A stretch of 64,000 bases of DNA from Prorocentrum cordatum. Its lineage: Eukaryota > Sar > Dinophyceae > Prorocentrales > Prorocentraceae. The notes beneath the pieces are model-generated. The model made no database searches. It worked only from the letters and a program-made list of their open reading frames with translations, and was not told the DNA's origin. Location of the stretch: the NCBI GenBank assembly GCA_963575745.1, contig CAUYUJ010003381.1:424727-488726 (forward strand), in the 5' to 3' direction. Made by a program: the position numbers and the translations under genes. Positions 1 to 10,700 of this stretch are shown here, piece by piece. The first letter of the stretch is position 1; each line of letters opens with the position of its first letter.

Positions 1-205
1 CTGTGGTGTCGAGAAAGTGCCACGCCTGTTAGCCTTTTGCGCCCCTGCGCACCCCCTGTGGTGTCGAGAAAGTGCCACGAGCTGTGCTGAGCTGAGCTGA
101 GCTCAGCCGTGCTGGGCTGTGCTGAGCTGTGATGAGCTGAGCCGAGCTGTGCTGAGCTGAGCTGTGCTGTGCTGATGTGAGTTGAGCTGAGCTGAGCAGT
201 GCTGT
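1..205. repeat. GCTGA pentamer array after a duplicated 24-bp motif
   Basis: The first 80 bases hold two copies of a 24-bp motif (CTGTGGTGTCGAGAAAGTGC and flank) about 54 bases apart. After them, from about 83 to 205, comes an irregular array of GCTGA/GCTGT pentamers. No coding potential is seen. Confidence 0.7.
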
Positions 206-479
206 GACGAGGGGGGGAGGCGTGAAGTGTGTGTGTGAGTGAGGGGAGGAAGAAAGAGAGAGGAGGGGAGGTGTGAGGAGACGCGGGTGCGGCGCGGCAG
301 GGAAGATTATTCACTGCGTGGAGCTCCCCATATGTGCATCTACTCGCATGGACCTGTCCGCCGTGAATGTCTAGGCGCAAGAGCTTTCGAATATTAACGG
401 GCTTCAGTTGTGACGGTCTGGACATCAATCTAACTGCGAATGAATTGGAGTGTGAATGAGCCTCAGTAGTACGAGCGCG
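206..479. other. Unassigned single-copy stretch
   Basis: A G-rich GTGT/GAGG segment (206-290) is followed by ordinary sequence. A short stretch near 305-325 reads K-I-I-H-C-V and weakly recalls the His-Cys core of E1 enzymes upstream of the UBA3-like exons. It is too short to call. Confidence 0.4.
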
Positions 480-1130
480 TCTCTGTGCATGAGCCTGGGG
501 CCTCCTGGGGCCTCCTGAAACCTACTGGGGCTTCCTGGGGTCTCCAGGAGCCTCTTGGGACCTCCTGGGACCTCCTAGGAAGGTTTCGTGCCCCAGGGGA
601 GGCGCAATCTATAGCAACAGACGTACATAAAACATTGCGGATTAGAGCCACAGGAGAAGGGCAATCTATAGGAACACGCGTAAAACACCAAGGACTCGTG
701 CCCCAGGAGAGGCCCAATACATAGGAACATGAGTAAAACATTTAGGATTGTGTACACAGGAGAAGGACCATCTATAGAAACATACGTAGAACATCAAAGA
801 ATCGTGCTCCAGGTGAGGCCCAATCGATAGGAGCATACGTAAAACACATGGGATTGGAGCCACTCCTGTTGCCTTCTGAGGCCTCCTGCTCCTGGGGCCT
901 CTCGGGGCCTCCTGTTGCCTTCCGAGGCCTCCTGGCGCTTCCTGTTGTCTCCTGGGGTCTCCTGTGGTTTCCTGAGGCCTTCTGGAGCTTCCTGGGGCCT
1001 CCTGGAGCCTCTTGGGACATCCTGTGGCCTCTTGAGTCTTTCTGTGGCCTCCTGATGCCTCCTGGGACCTCATGTGGTCTCCTGGAGCCTCCTGGAGCCT
1101 GTTGGAGCCTCCTGTGGCATCCTGAGAAGA
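480..1130 (+). repeat. GGCCTCCTGG minisatellite surrounding a 55-bp tandem repeat
   Basis: From 485 to 580 and from 850 to 1130 the + strand is made of degenerate GGCCTCCTGGGGCCTCTTGG-type units. Between them (about 594-850) lie roughly five copies of a 53-57 bp unit with the core ATAGGAACATACGTAAAACA. The minisatellite has the same strand sense as the other GGCCTCTTGG arrays in the window. Confidence 0.75.
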
Positions 1131-1195
1131 ATCTGCGCCCACGAGCCTGGCCACCAAAACTAGCAAACCGATCGAGACATCCTCAAAATCTGGCC

Positions 1196-1816
1196 CACCT
1201 GGGGGGTGAAAATGAGCGCCTCGCTCGAGACATCCTCCAAATCTGCTCCGAAAGCGAAGGATGTTGGGCACAGAAACAGGCAAACCGCCTGAGACATCCC
1301 CACAAATGGCCGCGAACGAGCCCGTGCAACCACCCCTGGCGGCTCCCCTTAGGGGTGCTGAAATGAGCGCCTCGCTCGAGACATCCTCCAAATCTGCTCC
1401 GAAAGCGAAGGATGTTGGGCACAGAAACAGGCAAACCGCCTGAGACATCCCCACAAAATGGCCGCGAACGAGCCCGTGCAACCACCCCTGGCGGCTCCCC
1501 TTAGGGGTGCTGAAATGAGCGCCTCGCTCGAGACATCCTCCAAATCTGCTCCGAAAGCGAAGGATGTTGGGCACAGAAACAGGCAAACCGCCTGAGACAT
1601 CCCCACAAAATGGCCGCGAACGAGCCCGTGCAACCACCCCTGGCGGCTCCCCTTAGGGGTGCTGAAATGAGCGCCTCGCTCGAGACATCCTCCAAATCTG
1701 CTCCGAAAGCGAAGGATGTTGGGCACAGAAACAGGCAAACCGCCTGAGACATCCCCACAAAATGGCCGCGAACGAGCCCGTGCAACCACCCCTGGCGGCT
1801 CCCCTTAGGGGTGCTG
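1196..1816. repeat. 152-bp tandem repeat, four nearly identical copies
   Basis: The motif GAGCGCCTCGCTCGAGACAT recurs at about 1214, 1365, 1517 and 1669, a period of 151-152 bp. The first unit is one base shorter because of an A-run difference. Copies are almost identical, so the expansion is recent. As 152 is not a multiple of three, the long stop-free frames across it are not a conserved protein. Confidence 0.9.
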
Positions 1817-2015
1817 AGTATGAGTAAGTCTGTGTATGAGTAAGTCTGTGTATGTGTACGTCTGGGTATGACTAATACTGTGTATGAGTAAGTCTGTGTA
1901 TGAGTAAGTCTGTATATGAGTATGTCTGAGTGTGAGTAAGTCTGAGTATGAGTAGGTCTGAGTATGAGTAAGTCTGAGTATGAGTAAGTCTGTGTATGAG
2001 CAAGTCTGAGTATGT
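1817..2015. repeat. 16-bp minisatellite (TGAGTATGAGTAAGTC)
   Basis: About twelve head-to-tail copies of a 16-bp unit with small variants start directly where the 152-bp array ends. Confidence 0.85.
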
Positions 2016-2632
2016 CCGACAGGAGGGGAGGAGAAAAGAGGAGGAGGAAGGAGAAGGAGTAGGAGGCGTCCAAGTAATAACAAGAACCCCATCTTAGGAT
2101 ATGGGGAAAATCCAGAACCCCACGAAGCATGTGGGGAAAAAGGGGCTTCGTTCCTTATGTATCGTTCCTTAGGTCAGGCCGAATACAGTAGGAGTTCGAC
2201 CCCGTGCCCTGGCAGCCTGTCTCGGCCACGCGTGGAGGGGGGTAGTGGGAGGGGGGGAATGTTTGGGGTCCAGCGCAGATCCAAGAGATCCGCGCGGAGC
2301 GCCAAAAGTTTATGCTTATGGCTTTTCCCCCCTCCTGTTGCAAACGCCCCTGCTTCTTGCGTTCTAAGAGGCAGCATCCCTCTAAGAAGCCTCCCTCCCT
2401 ACTCCTACCCCTTTTCGTGCGCGCCGCCAACAGGAGAGGAGGGCGCAGGTATGCACCGCGCCAGGGCCCAGGATGGTCATGGCCTGGCACGGTGGTGGTG
2501 TATAGGCGCCTCCTGTGTGTGTTTCTCCCTAGCCGCCCCAGAGCCCCGGGGTGTCACAACTGCTCGGCGCTGGGCGTCCTCGCCCGTTCGCACGATACCG
2601 AGGGAAACAACAGAACACACCTCCCAGTCGTC
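2016..2632. other. No recognised gene
   Basis: A short GGA-rich tract (2025-2065) is followed by GC-rich sequence without a tandem pattern. No exon could be assigned, although upstream exons of the UBA3-like gene would be expected in this direction. Confidence 0.4.
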
Positions 2633-2803
2633 AAGGGCTCCCTCGAGGGCGCGAAGTTATTCGCGCTTCGCGCTTCGCGGTCCTCGTTCCTTCTCCCCCT
2701 CCTCCTCGTCCTCCTTTTCTCCCTTTGGGGGGGTGGCGCGAGAGCGCGAAGTTATTCGCACTTCGCGCTTCGCGCAGCGCGAAGCGCCAAGTTGGGAGCC
2801 CTT
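2633..2803. mobile_element. hAT-like MITE, copy 1 (AAGGGCTCC ends)
   Basis: It begins AAGGGCTCCCTCGAGGGCGC and ends GGGAGCCCTT. The body carries repeated subterminal palindromes around GCGAAGTTATTCGCGCTTCG and a central CCTCCTCGTCC tract. A close relative at 47684-47840 has an 8-bp target duplication. No clear duplication remains here, so this copy is probably older. Confidence 0.8.
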
Positions 2804-3423
2804 GCTCAGGGGCAACGTCGCTGGGGGATACACCCAGGGCGGGATGCGTCGACCCCCGAGTCGCCGATGCATCACAAAAATTCGGAGCTGGGGAGAACAC
2901 GAAGGGAGGCTCGCGCCCCCAGCCGTAGAGAGCAGGGCGGGGCGGAGCCCGCGCAGGACCGCCTCGGAATGGAGTGTCGAGGCGGCGGTCGGGGCTCCCA
3001 CTGCGGATGTGCCCAGCGATGGCCCGCGCTCCCCGGGGCGCCCTGGCCGTGACTCTTCCGGGGCGTGCGCCACGGGTCAGCGCCAGGAGGGCTCACCCGA
3101 TCCCCTCCGATCCCCCTCGGGACGACCTGGATAGCCACGTGGTGCCTTCTCCCCTCCACGCCCAGGCAAGAGACCCGCGCGGATTTCCTGCAGCATATGT
3201 TTACGATGTTTACATCTTCTGAGGTGCGCCGCTGCTCCCCGCATGGTAGACTTCTCGCCGCCGGCCGGCTCAGGCGCTCGCCGTCCTCCGATAGCTTGTC
3301 GCCGGCGCCCCGTGGAAGCCCCCTGGAGCCCCCCGGAGGCCCGAGAGAAGAAGAAGAAGAAGACAACAATGTTTACGATGTTTACGACGTTGCTTGTTGT
3401 TGCGGTTATGGCGAGCCGCTCAG
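2804..3423. other. Sequence upstream of the first visible UBA3-like exon
   Basis: No exon is recognised. A 17-bp direct repeat (ATGTTTACGATGTTTAC) occurs at 3197-3213 and again at 3369-3385. The second copy is preceded by an AGA microsatellite. The last bases (GCTCAG) form the acceptor for the exon at 3424. Confidence 0.5.
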
Positions 3424-3533
3424 GACAAGCATTTCCCTGGCAAGAAGATGAACAACGACTCGCCAGAGGACATGAAGTGGGTGTACGAGCAGGCCCGCGA
3501 GCGCGCGGAGACATACAGCATTCAGGGTGTTAC
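3424..3533 (+). CDS. UBA3: UBA3-like exon A
   Basis: It follows GCTCAG and reads D-K-H-F-P-G-K-K, then [16 protein letters not shown] and Y-S-I-Q-G-V, ending with two bases of a Thr codon. This matches the UBA3 segment just before the conserved GVVK motif (human: DDPEHIQWIF ... ERASQYNIRGVT). The donor is GC (GCCCTG). Length is 36 codons plus 2 bases. Confidence 0.88.
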
Positions 3534-4751
3534 GCCCTGGCCTTAGCGTCCGCGGCGCGCCCTTCTCGTAGCCTTCTCCTTTTCCTCCTCCAGCCCTTCC
3601 CCTGATGAATAGCTCCGCCCTGTCGCACCTCCAGGTGTGTCGGTCGGGCGGCCTGGGCGTTTCGTCCGAGACACCCTCAGCTTAGTGGATGGAGGGCGGG
3701 CCGCTTTAAAAATGCTCTCCTCGCCTCAGCGCCTTGTACAGTCAACGCGCCTAGTAAGGACGCGCGCCTTCATCTAGGGTACCCTTGTGTCATTGCCTCT
3801 GAGGCCCGTTCTTGCCATTATCACTGGTCGCCCGCCGCCCTAAAAAAACAACTTCGGCCTCCAAGGGTCTTGCGTCCTTATCACCCGTCCTTAATACACG
3901 TTTTGACTGTACATTCGTGGGACACGTTTGCAGCAGCAGCATCACGGATGGAAGGTGGGCTGTGTTGACCATGTGGTTCTCGCCGAAGCGCCGCGCGCAA
4001 TCGTCATGACAGTTTGCAATAGTTTCACGGATGGGGGGCGGTTGGTTTGTGATAATTGGTTCTCGCCCCAGCGCCGCGCACATTCGCCGTCAACGCTTGC
4101 ACCATATTCAAGGATGGAAGGCGGCTTCTTTTTCACACTTTGGTCCTCGCCTTCGCGCCGCGCACGGTCGTTTCACCCATGTGCAGTCGCCTCAGTTGTC
4201 CGTGCGGCCGAAGCCCCAGGAGTGGTGGCACGATGTTCTGTCGCGAGTTAAGGAGGGCCAAAAGGCGCAGCAGCCACGCTGCTCCGCAGCGTTGAAGTCC
4301 GAGGAGTGGTGCTATGGCACGACGTGGGACTGCAGGGATGCAGCAGTCGCGTTGGTCCGCGGCGTTGAAGTCCGAGGAGTGGTGCTATGGCACGACGTGG
4401 GAATGCAGGGATGCAGCAGGCACGTTGATCCGCGGCGTTGAAGTCCAAGGAATGGAGCTGCACTACACGTTCCACTACTCGCAAAGTAGCTCGCCGCCGC
4501 CGCGGTGCGCTCAGCCGAAAGGGTCGAAGACCACGTCCTCCTCCTCCTCCTCCTCCTCCACGGCCGCGGCCTTCCTCTCCTCCTTCTTCTTCTCGCCGCC
4601 GCCCGCACGACAGACGGTTTTCTTCGAATGGGCCATTTCCCGAAATCCTTTACGGTCTTCTGAAGAGGGGCCACGGAGGGAGGGTGAATTGCAGCATCGT
4701 TGGTTCGTCTTTGGCGTATATTGGTCCTCCTCCGCCTCCTAATCCTCCTGC

Positions 4752-4784
<33 letters not shown>

Positions 4785-7700
4785 GCAGCAGCATCATCAG
4801 CATCATCACAATTATCATCATCAGCATCATCATCAGGACCCGACGAGGAGATGGAGGAGAAAGGGAAACCAGGGAAGGAGGAGGACGAGGAGGACCAGTG
4901 CAAGCCCAACACTCGGAACGATATTGCAGTACACCCTCCCTCCAAGTTCCCTCTTCACCAGCTCCTGCCAATATTCATTACACCTAGGGAAGCGAATTGT
5001 GACAACCGTTTGGAAATCCGGAACTCTGCCAGAACATCATCCCTGGGATTTCAACGCCGCGAATCACCGCTCCTGTTGCGTCTTGACGGTCCTGAATCGT
5101 GCCAGAACGTCGCTCCTGGGACTTCAACTTCGAGAATTCACGCGATTGTTGCACCCTTACATTCCGACATCGTCCCAAAACACCATGTCTCGGACGTAAA
5201 CCATGAGGACCCGTGAAACTGCTGCAAACTCTTGAAACGAAGGCGCGGGGCGCCAATGCGAGAGCCACATTTTGAAAAGGAATCGGTCTCCACACGTGAA
5301 AGTCTTGCACTTTTGTTTAAGTCGAATGTGCGCGGCGCTCTGGCGAGAGCCACATTTTGAAAACGCACTGCCCTCAATCCGCGAAGCGCCTGCAATTGTT
5401 GAAGATAGTGTGCGCGGCGCTGAGGCGAGAGCCACATTTTGAAAGATGTCCGCCCTCCATCCGTGAAACTCTTGCAAACTCTTGCAACTAAGGCGAGCGC
5501 CACATGTTGAAATCGCACCGCCCTCCAACCGTGAAACTCTTGCATAGGTGAAGCTTCATGATCATGAATGCTGAGGAAGTCCCAGGCGAAACGCCTGGCC
5601 CGCCCTTTCGACCAGCCCAGGTGTGCGACAGGGTTGGTTGCTGCTGCAAGGAAGAAGGATGGAGGAGGAGGCGGGTGGTGCAAGAGGAGGCAGCCCAGGG
5701 AAGCACGTTGAGTTGATTAGAAGGACGCGCAGGGCGCTGGAGGGTGGAGGCACTCGAATCTTGGGCAGCCCCGCCGCGCTGGATTCCGAGGGCGGAGTGG
5801 GCACCAGCGTGGGGGGAGGGGGAGACAAAGAGGAGAAAGAGAGAGAGAGAGAGAGGAGCAGGGAGAAGGGCAAGCCACATGCGCTCGCGTCATATCTGAC
5901 GGCCTACCCCTCCCCCACATCCCTTACCATGGCGTAGATCTCCTCTCTATTCGCACAATCGGCTGTCGCAGCATGGCATAGCATCACATGGCATAGCATG
6001 GTGTTGAAGATCAACGCGTCGCATGACATGACATGACGTGGCGACGCCCGAAAGTGGGGGCTTCTGCGGCCCAACAAATCAACGAATCGACACCGAATGT
6101 ATAATCACTTCCGATGTTTTTCCCAACCATCCTGTGGTGTTGGGTCCCCGTTTTGAAGAGACGGTGGCCCGCGTCTCCTCTCCTCTCCTCCTCCTCCTCC
6201 TCTCCTCCTCCCCCTCCTCCTCCCTCCTCCCCCTCTTCCCTGCGTTTCACCCACCCAGTACAGCGCTTCGTAGCTCCATAGGACGCTCCGTCGAAGGCCC
6301 CAGTGCTGCCGCCCGCATGCGTCACCCACACCCAATTCGGCACACCCCTCACAAGTTTCGTGGCCCCATAGGAGCTCCGCCGAAGGCCCCAGTGCTGCCG
6401 CCCGCATGCGTCACCCACACCCAATTCGGCACACCCCTCACAAGTTTCGTGGCCCCATAGGAGCTCCGCCGAAGGCCCCACTGCCGCCCGCATGCGCCAC
6501 CCACACCCAAGTCGGCACACCCCTCACACGTTTCGTGGCCCCATAGGGAGCTCCGCCGAAGGCCCCAGTGCTGCCGCCCGCATGCGTCACCCACACCCAA
6601 TTCGGCACACCCCTCACACGTTTCGTGGCCCCATAGGGAGCTCCGCCGAAGGCCCCAGTGCTGCCGCCCGCATGCGTCACCCACACCCAATTCGGCACAC
6701 CCCTCACACGTTTCGTGGCCCCATAGGAGCTCCGCCGAAGGCCCCAGTGCTGCCGCCCGCATGCGTCACGCACACCCAATTCGGCACACCCCTCACACGT
6801 TTCGTGGCCCCAGAAGGAGCTCCGCCGAAGGCCCCAGTGCTGCCGCCCGCATGCGCCCCGCACACCCAAGTCGGCACACCCCTCACACGCTTCGTGGCCC
6901 CATAGGGAGCTCCACCGAAGGCCCCAGTGGCGGCGCTCACATGCGCATGCGTCCCGCACACCCATTTCGGCACATCCGTCAAAGGTTTCGTGGCCCCATC
7001 ATCCACCGGAGGTCCCAGTGGCGGCGCCCACATGCGTCACCCACACCCACCCCATTCGGCACACCCCTCACACGTTCCGTGGCCCCATGGGGGGCTCCAC
7101 CGAAAGCCCCAGCGGCCGCGCTCACACGCGTCCCCGCCACCCATCCCGGCACGCCCCTCACAATAACAGGTTTCGTGGCCCCATAGAGAGCTCCACCGAA
7201 GGCCCCAGTGGCACCGCCCGCATGCGTCACCACCCGCACCCAATTCGGCACAACCCTCACACGTTTCGTGGCCCCATAGGGAGCTGCACCGAAGGCCCCA
7301 GTGGCGGCGCCCACATGCGTCCCCGCCACACATCCCAGTACACCGCTCACGCGCTTCGTGGCCCCATAGGGAGCTCCACCGAAGGCCCCAGTAGCGGCGC
7401 TTACATGCGTCTCCGCCACCCATCCTGGCACCCCCCCCGCAGCAACATCATGTTTCGGGGACCCAAAGGGAGCTCCACTGGAGGCCCCAGCGGCGGCCCT
7501 CACATGCGTTTCCGCCACCCATGTCGGCACGCCCCGCGCGTGTTTCATGTCCCCATAGGGAGCTTCACCGAATGCCCCAGTGGCACTCATCTCGGCACAC
7601 CCCTCACACGTTCCGTGGTCCTATGGGGAGTTCCACTGAAGATGAAACCCGCAGCTGCGGTACTGACAACTGCATATGGTCGGGTCCTTCGCCAGGCTAT

Positions 7701-10700
7701 TTTTTCTCTCAGGGGGGGCATTTTCTTGATGTTGGGGCTGATTCGGAAGGACCGAACACCATGCCGTGGCATGGCGCTGGAAATAATGACGCCAGCGTTG
7801 CAGCGGGACCACGATTCGGAACGAGCGGAAGCGCGGAAATGAGGCCAGCGTTGCAGCGGGAGCACGATTCGGAATGAGCAGTAGGCCGAAAATGAGGCCA
7901 ACGCTTCAGCGAGAGCAGCACTCTGAAAACAAAAAACAAGCGCGGAAACGCGGGAAATGCGGACGCGTAGCTTAACATAGCATGGCGTGGCGACGCCCCG
8001 AATTGGGGGGGGGCCTCTGCGGCCCCAAAAATCAACGAATCGACACCGAATTCGGAATCATTCCCAATGGTTTTGTCGGGGGGGATTTTCTTGATGTTGG
8101 GGATGATTTGGAAGGACCGAAAACCATGTCGTTGCATGGCGCTGGAAATAACGACGCTAGCGCTGCAGCGGGACCACGATTCGGAACGAGCGGAAGTGCG
8201 GAAATGAGGCCAGCGCTGCAGCGGGATCACCATTCGGAATGAGCTGTAGCCCGAAAATGAGGTCAGCACTGCAGCGAGAGCAGCATTTTGAAACAAAAAC
8301 CAAGCGAAAACCCAACTTACGGAAACCATTTGTGCAAACAACCAGTACGCGCAAGGGGGCGACTATTTCCCAGACGCCACCAGAGGAGAGGAGAAGAGTA
8401 GTATTCACATTGTGTAATTGTAGACAAGAGCAGGAGGAGGAGGAGGAGGACGACGAGGAACAGGAGAAGGAGGAGGAGGAGGACGACGAGGAACAGGAGA
8501 AGGAGGAGGAGGAGGACGACGACAACGACGCTCACGACGACTAGAAATAACTGCATGGCGAGGGGAATGCGAAGGAGGGGAAGGAGCAGAAACTGGAGGA
8601 CTGGACGGCGGAGGAGGAGGAGGAGGAGAAGTGAATGCGAAGGATGATCACGAGGAGGAGCAAGACAAGGAGAAGAAGAAAAAGGAGGATGGGCCGGAGG
8701 CGAGGAAGGTGAAGAAGATTAATGGACGGCGAACGATGATGATGATGAGGAGGAGGAGGAGGAGGAGGAGGAGGAGGAGGAGGAGGAGGAGAAGGAGAAG
8801 GGTTCTGCATTGTGGGCATCAGGAGCAGGAGGGCAGAAATGGAGGGGCGACAGGGTTATTAGCCAAGGGGGGGAGGGAGGAAGGGCAGGAGCAGGGCAGG
8901 TGCAGGGCAGGGGCACGGGAGTGGGGCAGTGAGCGGAGGGGGCGGAGGAGGAGAGATCTGCACGGGGCAGGGGCACGGGGGGAGGGAGGACAGCACTGCA
9001 TGGTGGCAACCGGTGCCCTTCAGGCAGTGAAGGCGGGAGCCGTGGAGCTGCGCTGGCACCCCGGCGGGAGGCAGCGAGCAGGACGCCGGCTCGTCGGGGT
9101 GGCGTGCGCAGGGCGGGGCAGCGGCAGGGGCCGCGGAGCGGCGGCGGGGGGGCGGCCCGGGGCGGAGCCGGGCGGCGCGCGGGAGGGGCGCGAGGCGGCG
9201 CGAGGCGAGCGGGGCGAGGCGGGAGGCGAGCGGGAGGGGCGCGAGGCGGCGCGAGGCGAGCGGCGCGACGCGGGAGGCGAGCGGGAGCGAGGCGAGCGGG
9301 GCGAGGGGGGCGTGAGGTGAGGGGCGCGCGCGCGCGCGAGGGGCGCGAGGAGGGGGGGCGCCGGGGCCGAGGCGAGCGACTTGGCATCGCTCGGACGTGT
9401 GCATTTGTCCTTCGGCGAGGGCCATCGAGGAACATCCTTGACCATTTGGCGAAAAAACCACGCACGAAACCGAAAAAAACACAAAAAATGAACGTCCGAG
9501 CGATGGCGAGGCGAGGGGGGCGAGGGGGGCGAAGGGCAGAGGCGAGCGGCGCGAGGGAGGGGCGCGAGGGAGAGGCACGGGGCGAAAGGGGGGTGGGCGA
9601 GGGGCTCCTCGGTGTCTCGGCATCGCTCGGGCGTGTGTGCCGTTGTGTTCGGCGGGGGCCATCGAGGAGCATCGTGGATCCTCGAGCCAAAACATACGCA
9701 CGAAAACGAACTCATGCACGGCAAATGGACGTCCGAGCGATGGCAAGGTGTGGGGGGTGGCGTTGGCGCCGCAGCCGGCGCACTCACCCGTTGTTGGAGG
9801 AGGGTAGCTTTGGCGTGCCATGTCCCAGATGTGGGCTTTGGTTACTTGGGCGCTTTCCTATCCCAAGTGTCGAGCGGCTTCCACTCTTCCCTCGCTCAAG
9901 TGTCGAGCGACTTCCTCTTTCAAGTTTCGAGCGGCTTCAAGTTTCGAGGTTTCTTGGGCGCCTTCCTATTCCAAGTGTCGAGGGGCTTTTATTCCTCCCT
10001 CCTCGTTCGGGGGGGGGGGGCGGGCGGGATTCCAATCTGATGTCAACGCCGTTCTACGTCTGTTTCTACCCACGTCTTGTGACAGATGTGCAGAGGGCAC
10101 GAGGGCGACAAGCGGGCAGCTGCTTGCGCAAAGGCTGAGGGAGGCTGTGCGGGCGCGGACCGACGCGCGCATTCAGAATCTGATCGGGGGGAGGGGGTCG
10201 AGAGGAAGCGGGGCATGTGCAGAGCATCGGAAGGAGGACTGGGATCGGGTCGGAAGGGAGAGATTGGGAAAGGAGGGTTGCGAGAAAAGCTGCGTGCGGC
10301 TGGTATCGGCCTCGCTGCCAGGCGCCCATCCTCGGTACTGGGACGCATCCGGCGCCGACGGGCGCCAGGCAGACCAGCTACGTGAGTGGATTCGCGACTC
10401 ACCCTTTTGCTATCCCTTCCTTTCGCCCACACTGGAAGGAGGGAACGAGGATGGGGAGGAGAAGGAGGAGGAGGAGGAGGAGGAGGAGGAGGACGAAGCG
10501 ACGGCAGGAGGAGGTGGAGGAAGAGGAGGAGGAGGAGGAGGAGGAGGAGGAGGAGGAGGAGGAGTGCAGGGAGAGGAGGAGGAGGAGGAGGAGGAGGAGG
10601 AGGAGGAGGAGGAGGAGTGAGCGACGGTAGGAGGGCAGGGAGGGAGGAGGAGTGGGAGGGAGGGAGGAGGGGGGAGATGGCAGGAGGCGGAAGTGAGGGG

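Noticed and set aside
305-325. K-I-I-H-C-V stretch as a possible UBA3 exon next to the catalytic domain
   Set aside because: Only three or four residues agree with the E1 His-Cys region, the following residues do not fit, and the donor would have to be assumed.
2157-3134. 325-codon + frame near the window start
   Set aside because: It reads through the hAT-like MITE and GC-rich DNA, and has overlapping frames of similar length on both strands.
8719-9821. Pro/Arg-rich minus-strand frames of over 300 codons
   Set aside because: They are read from GCGAGGC and GGA repeats, with no domain, no splice logic and equally long frames on the other strand.
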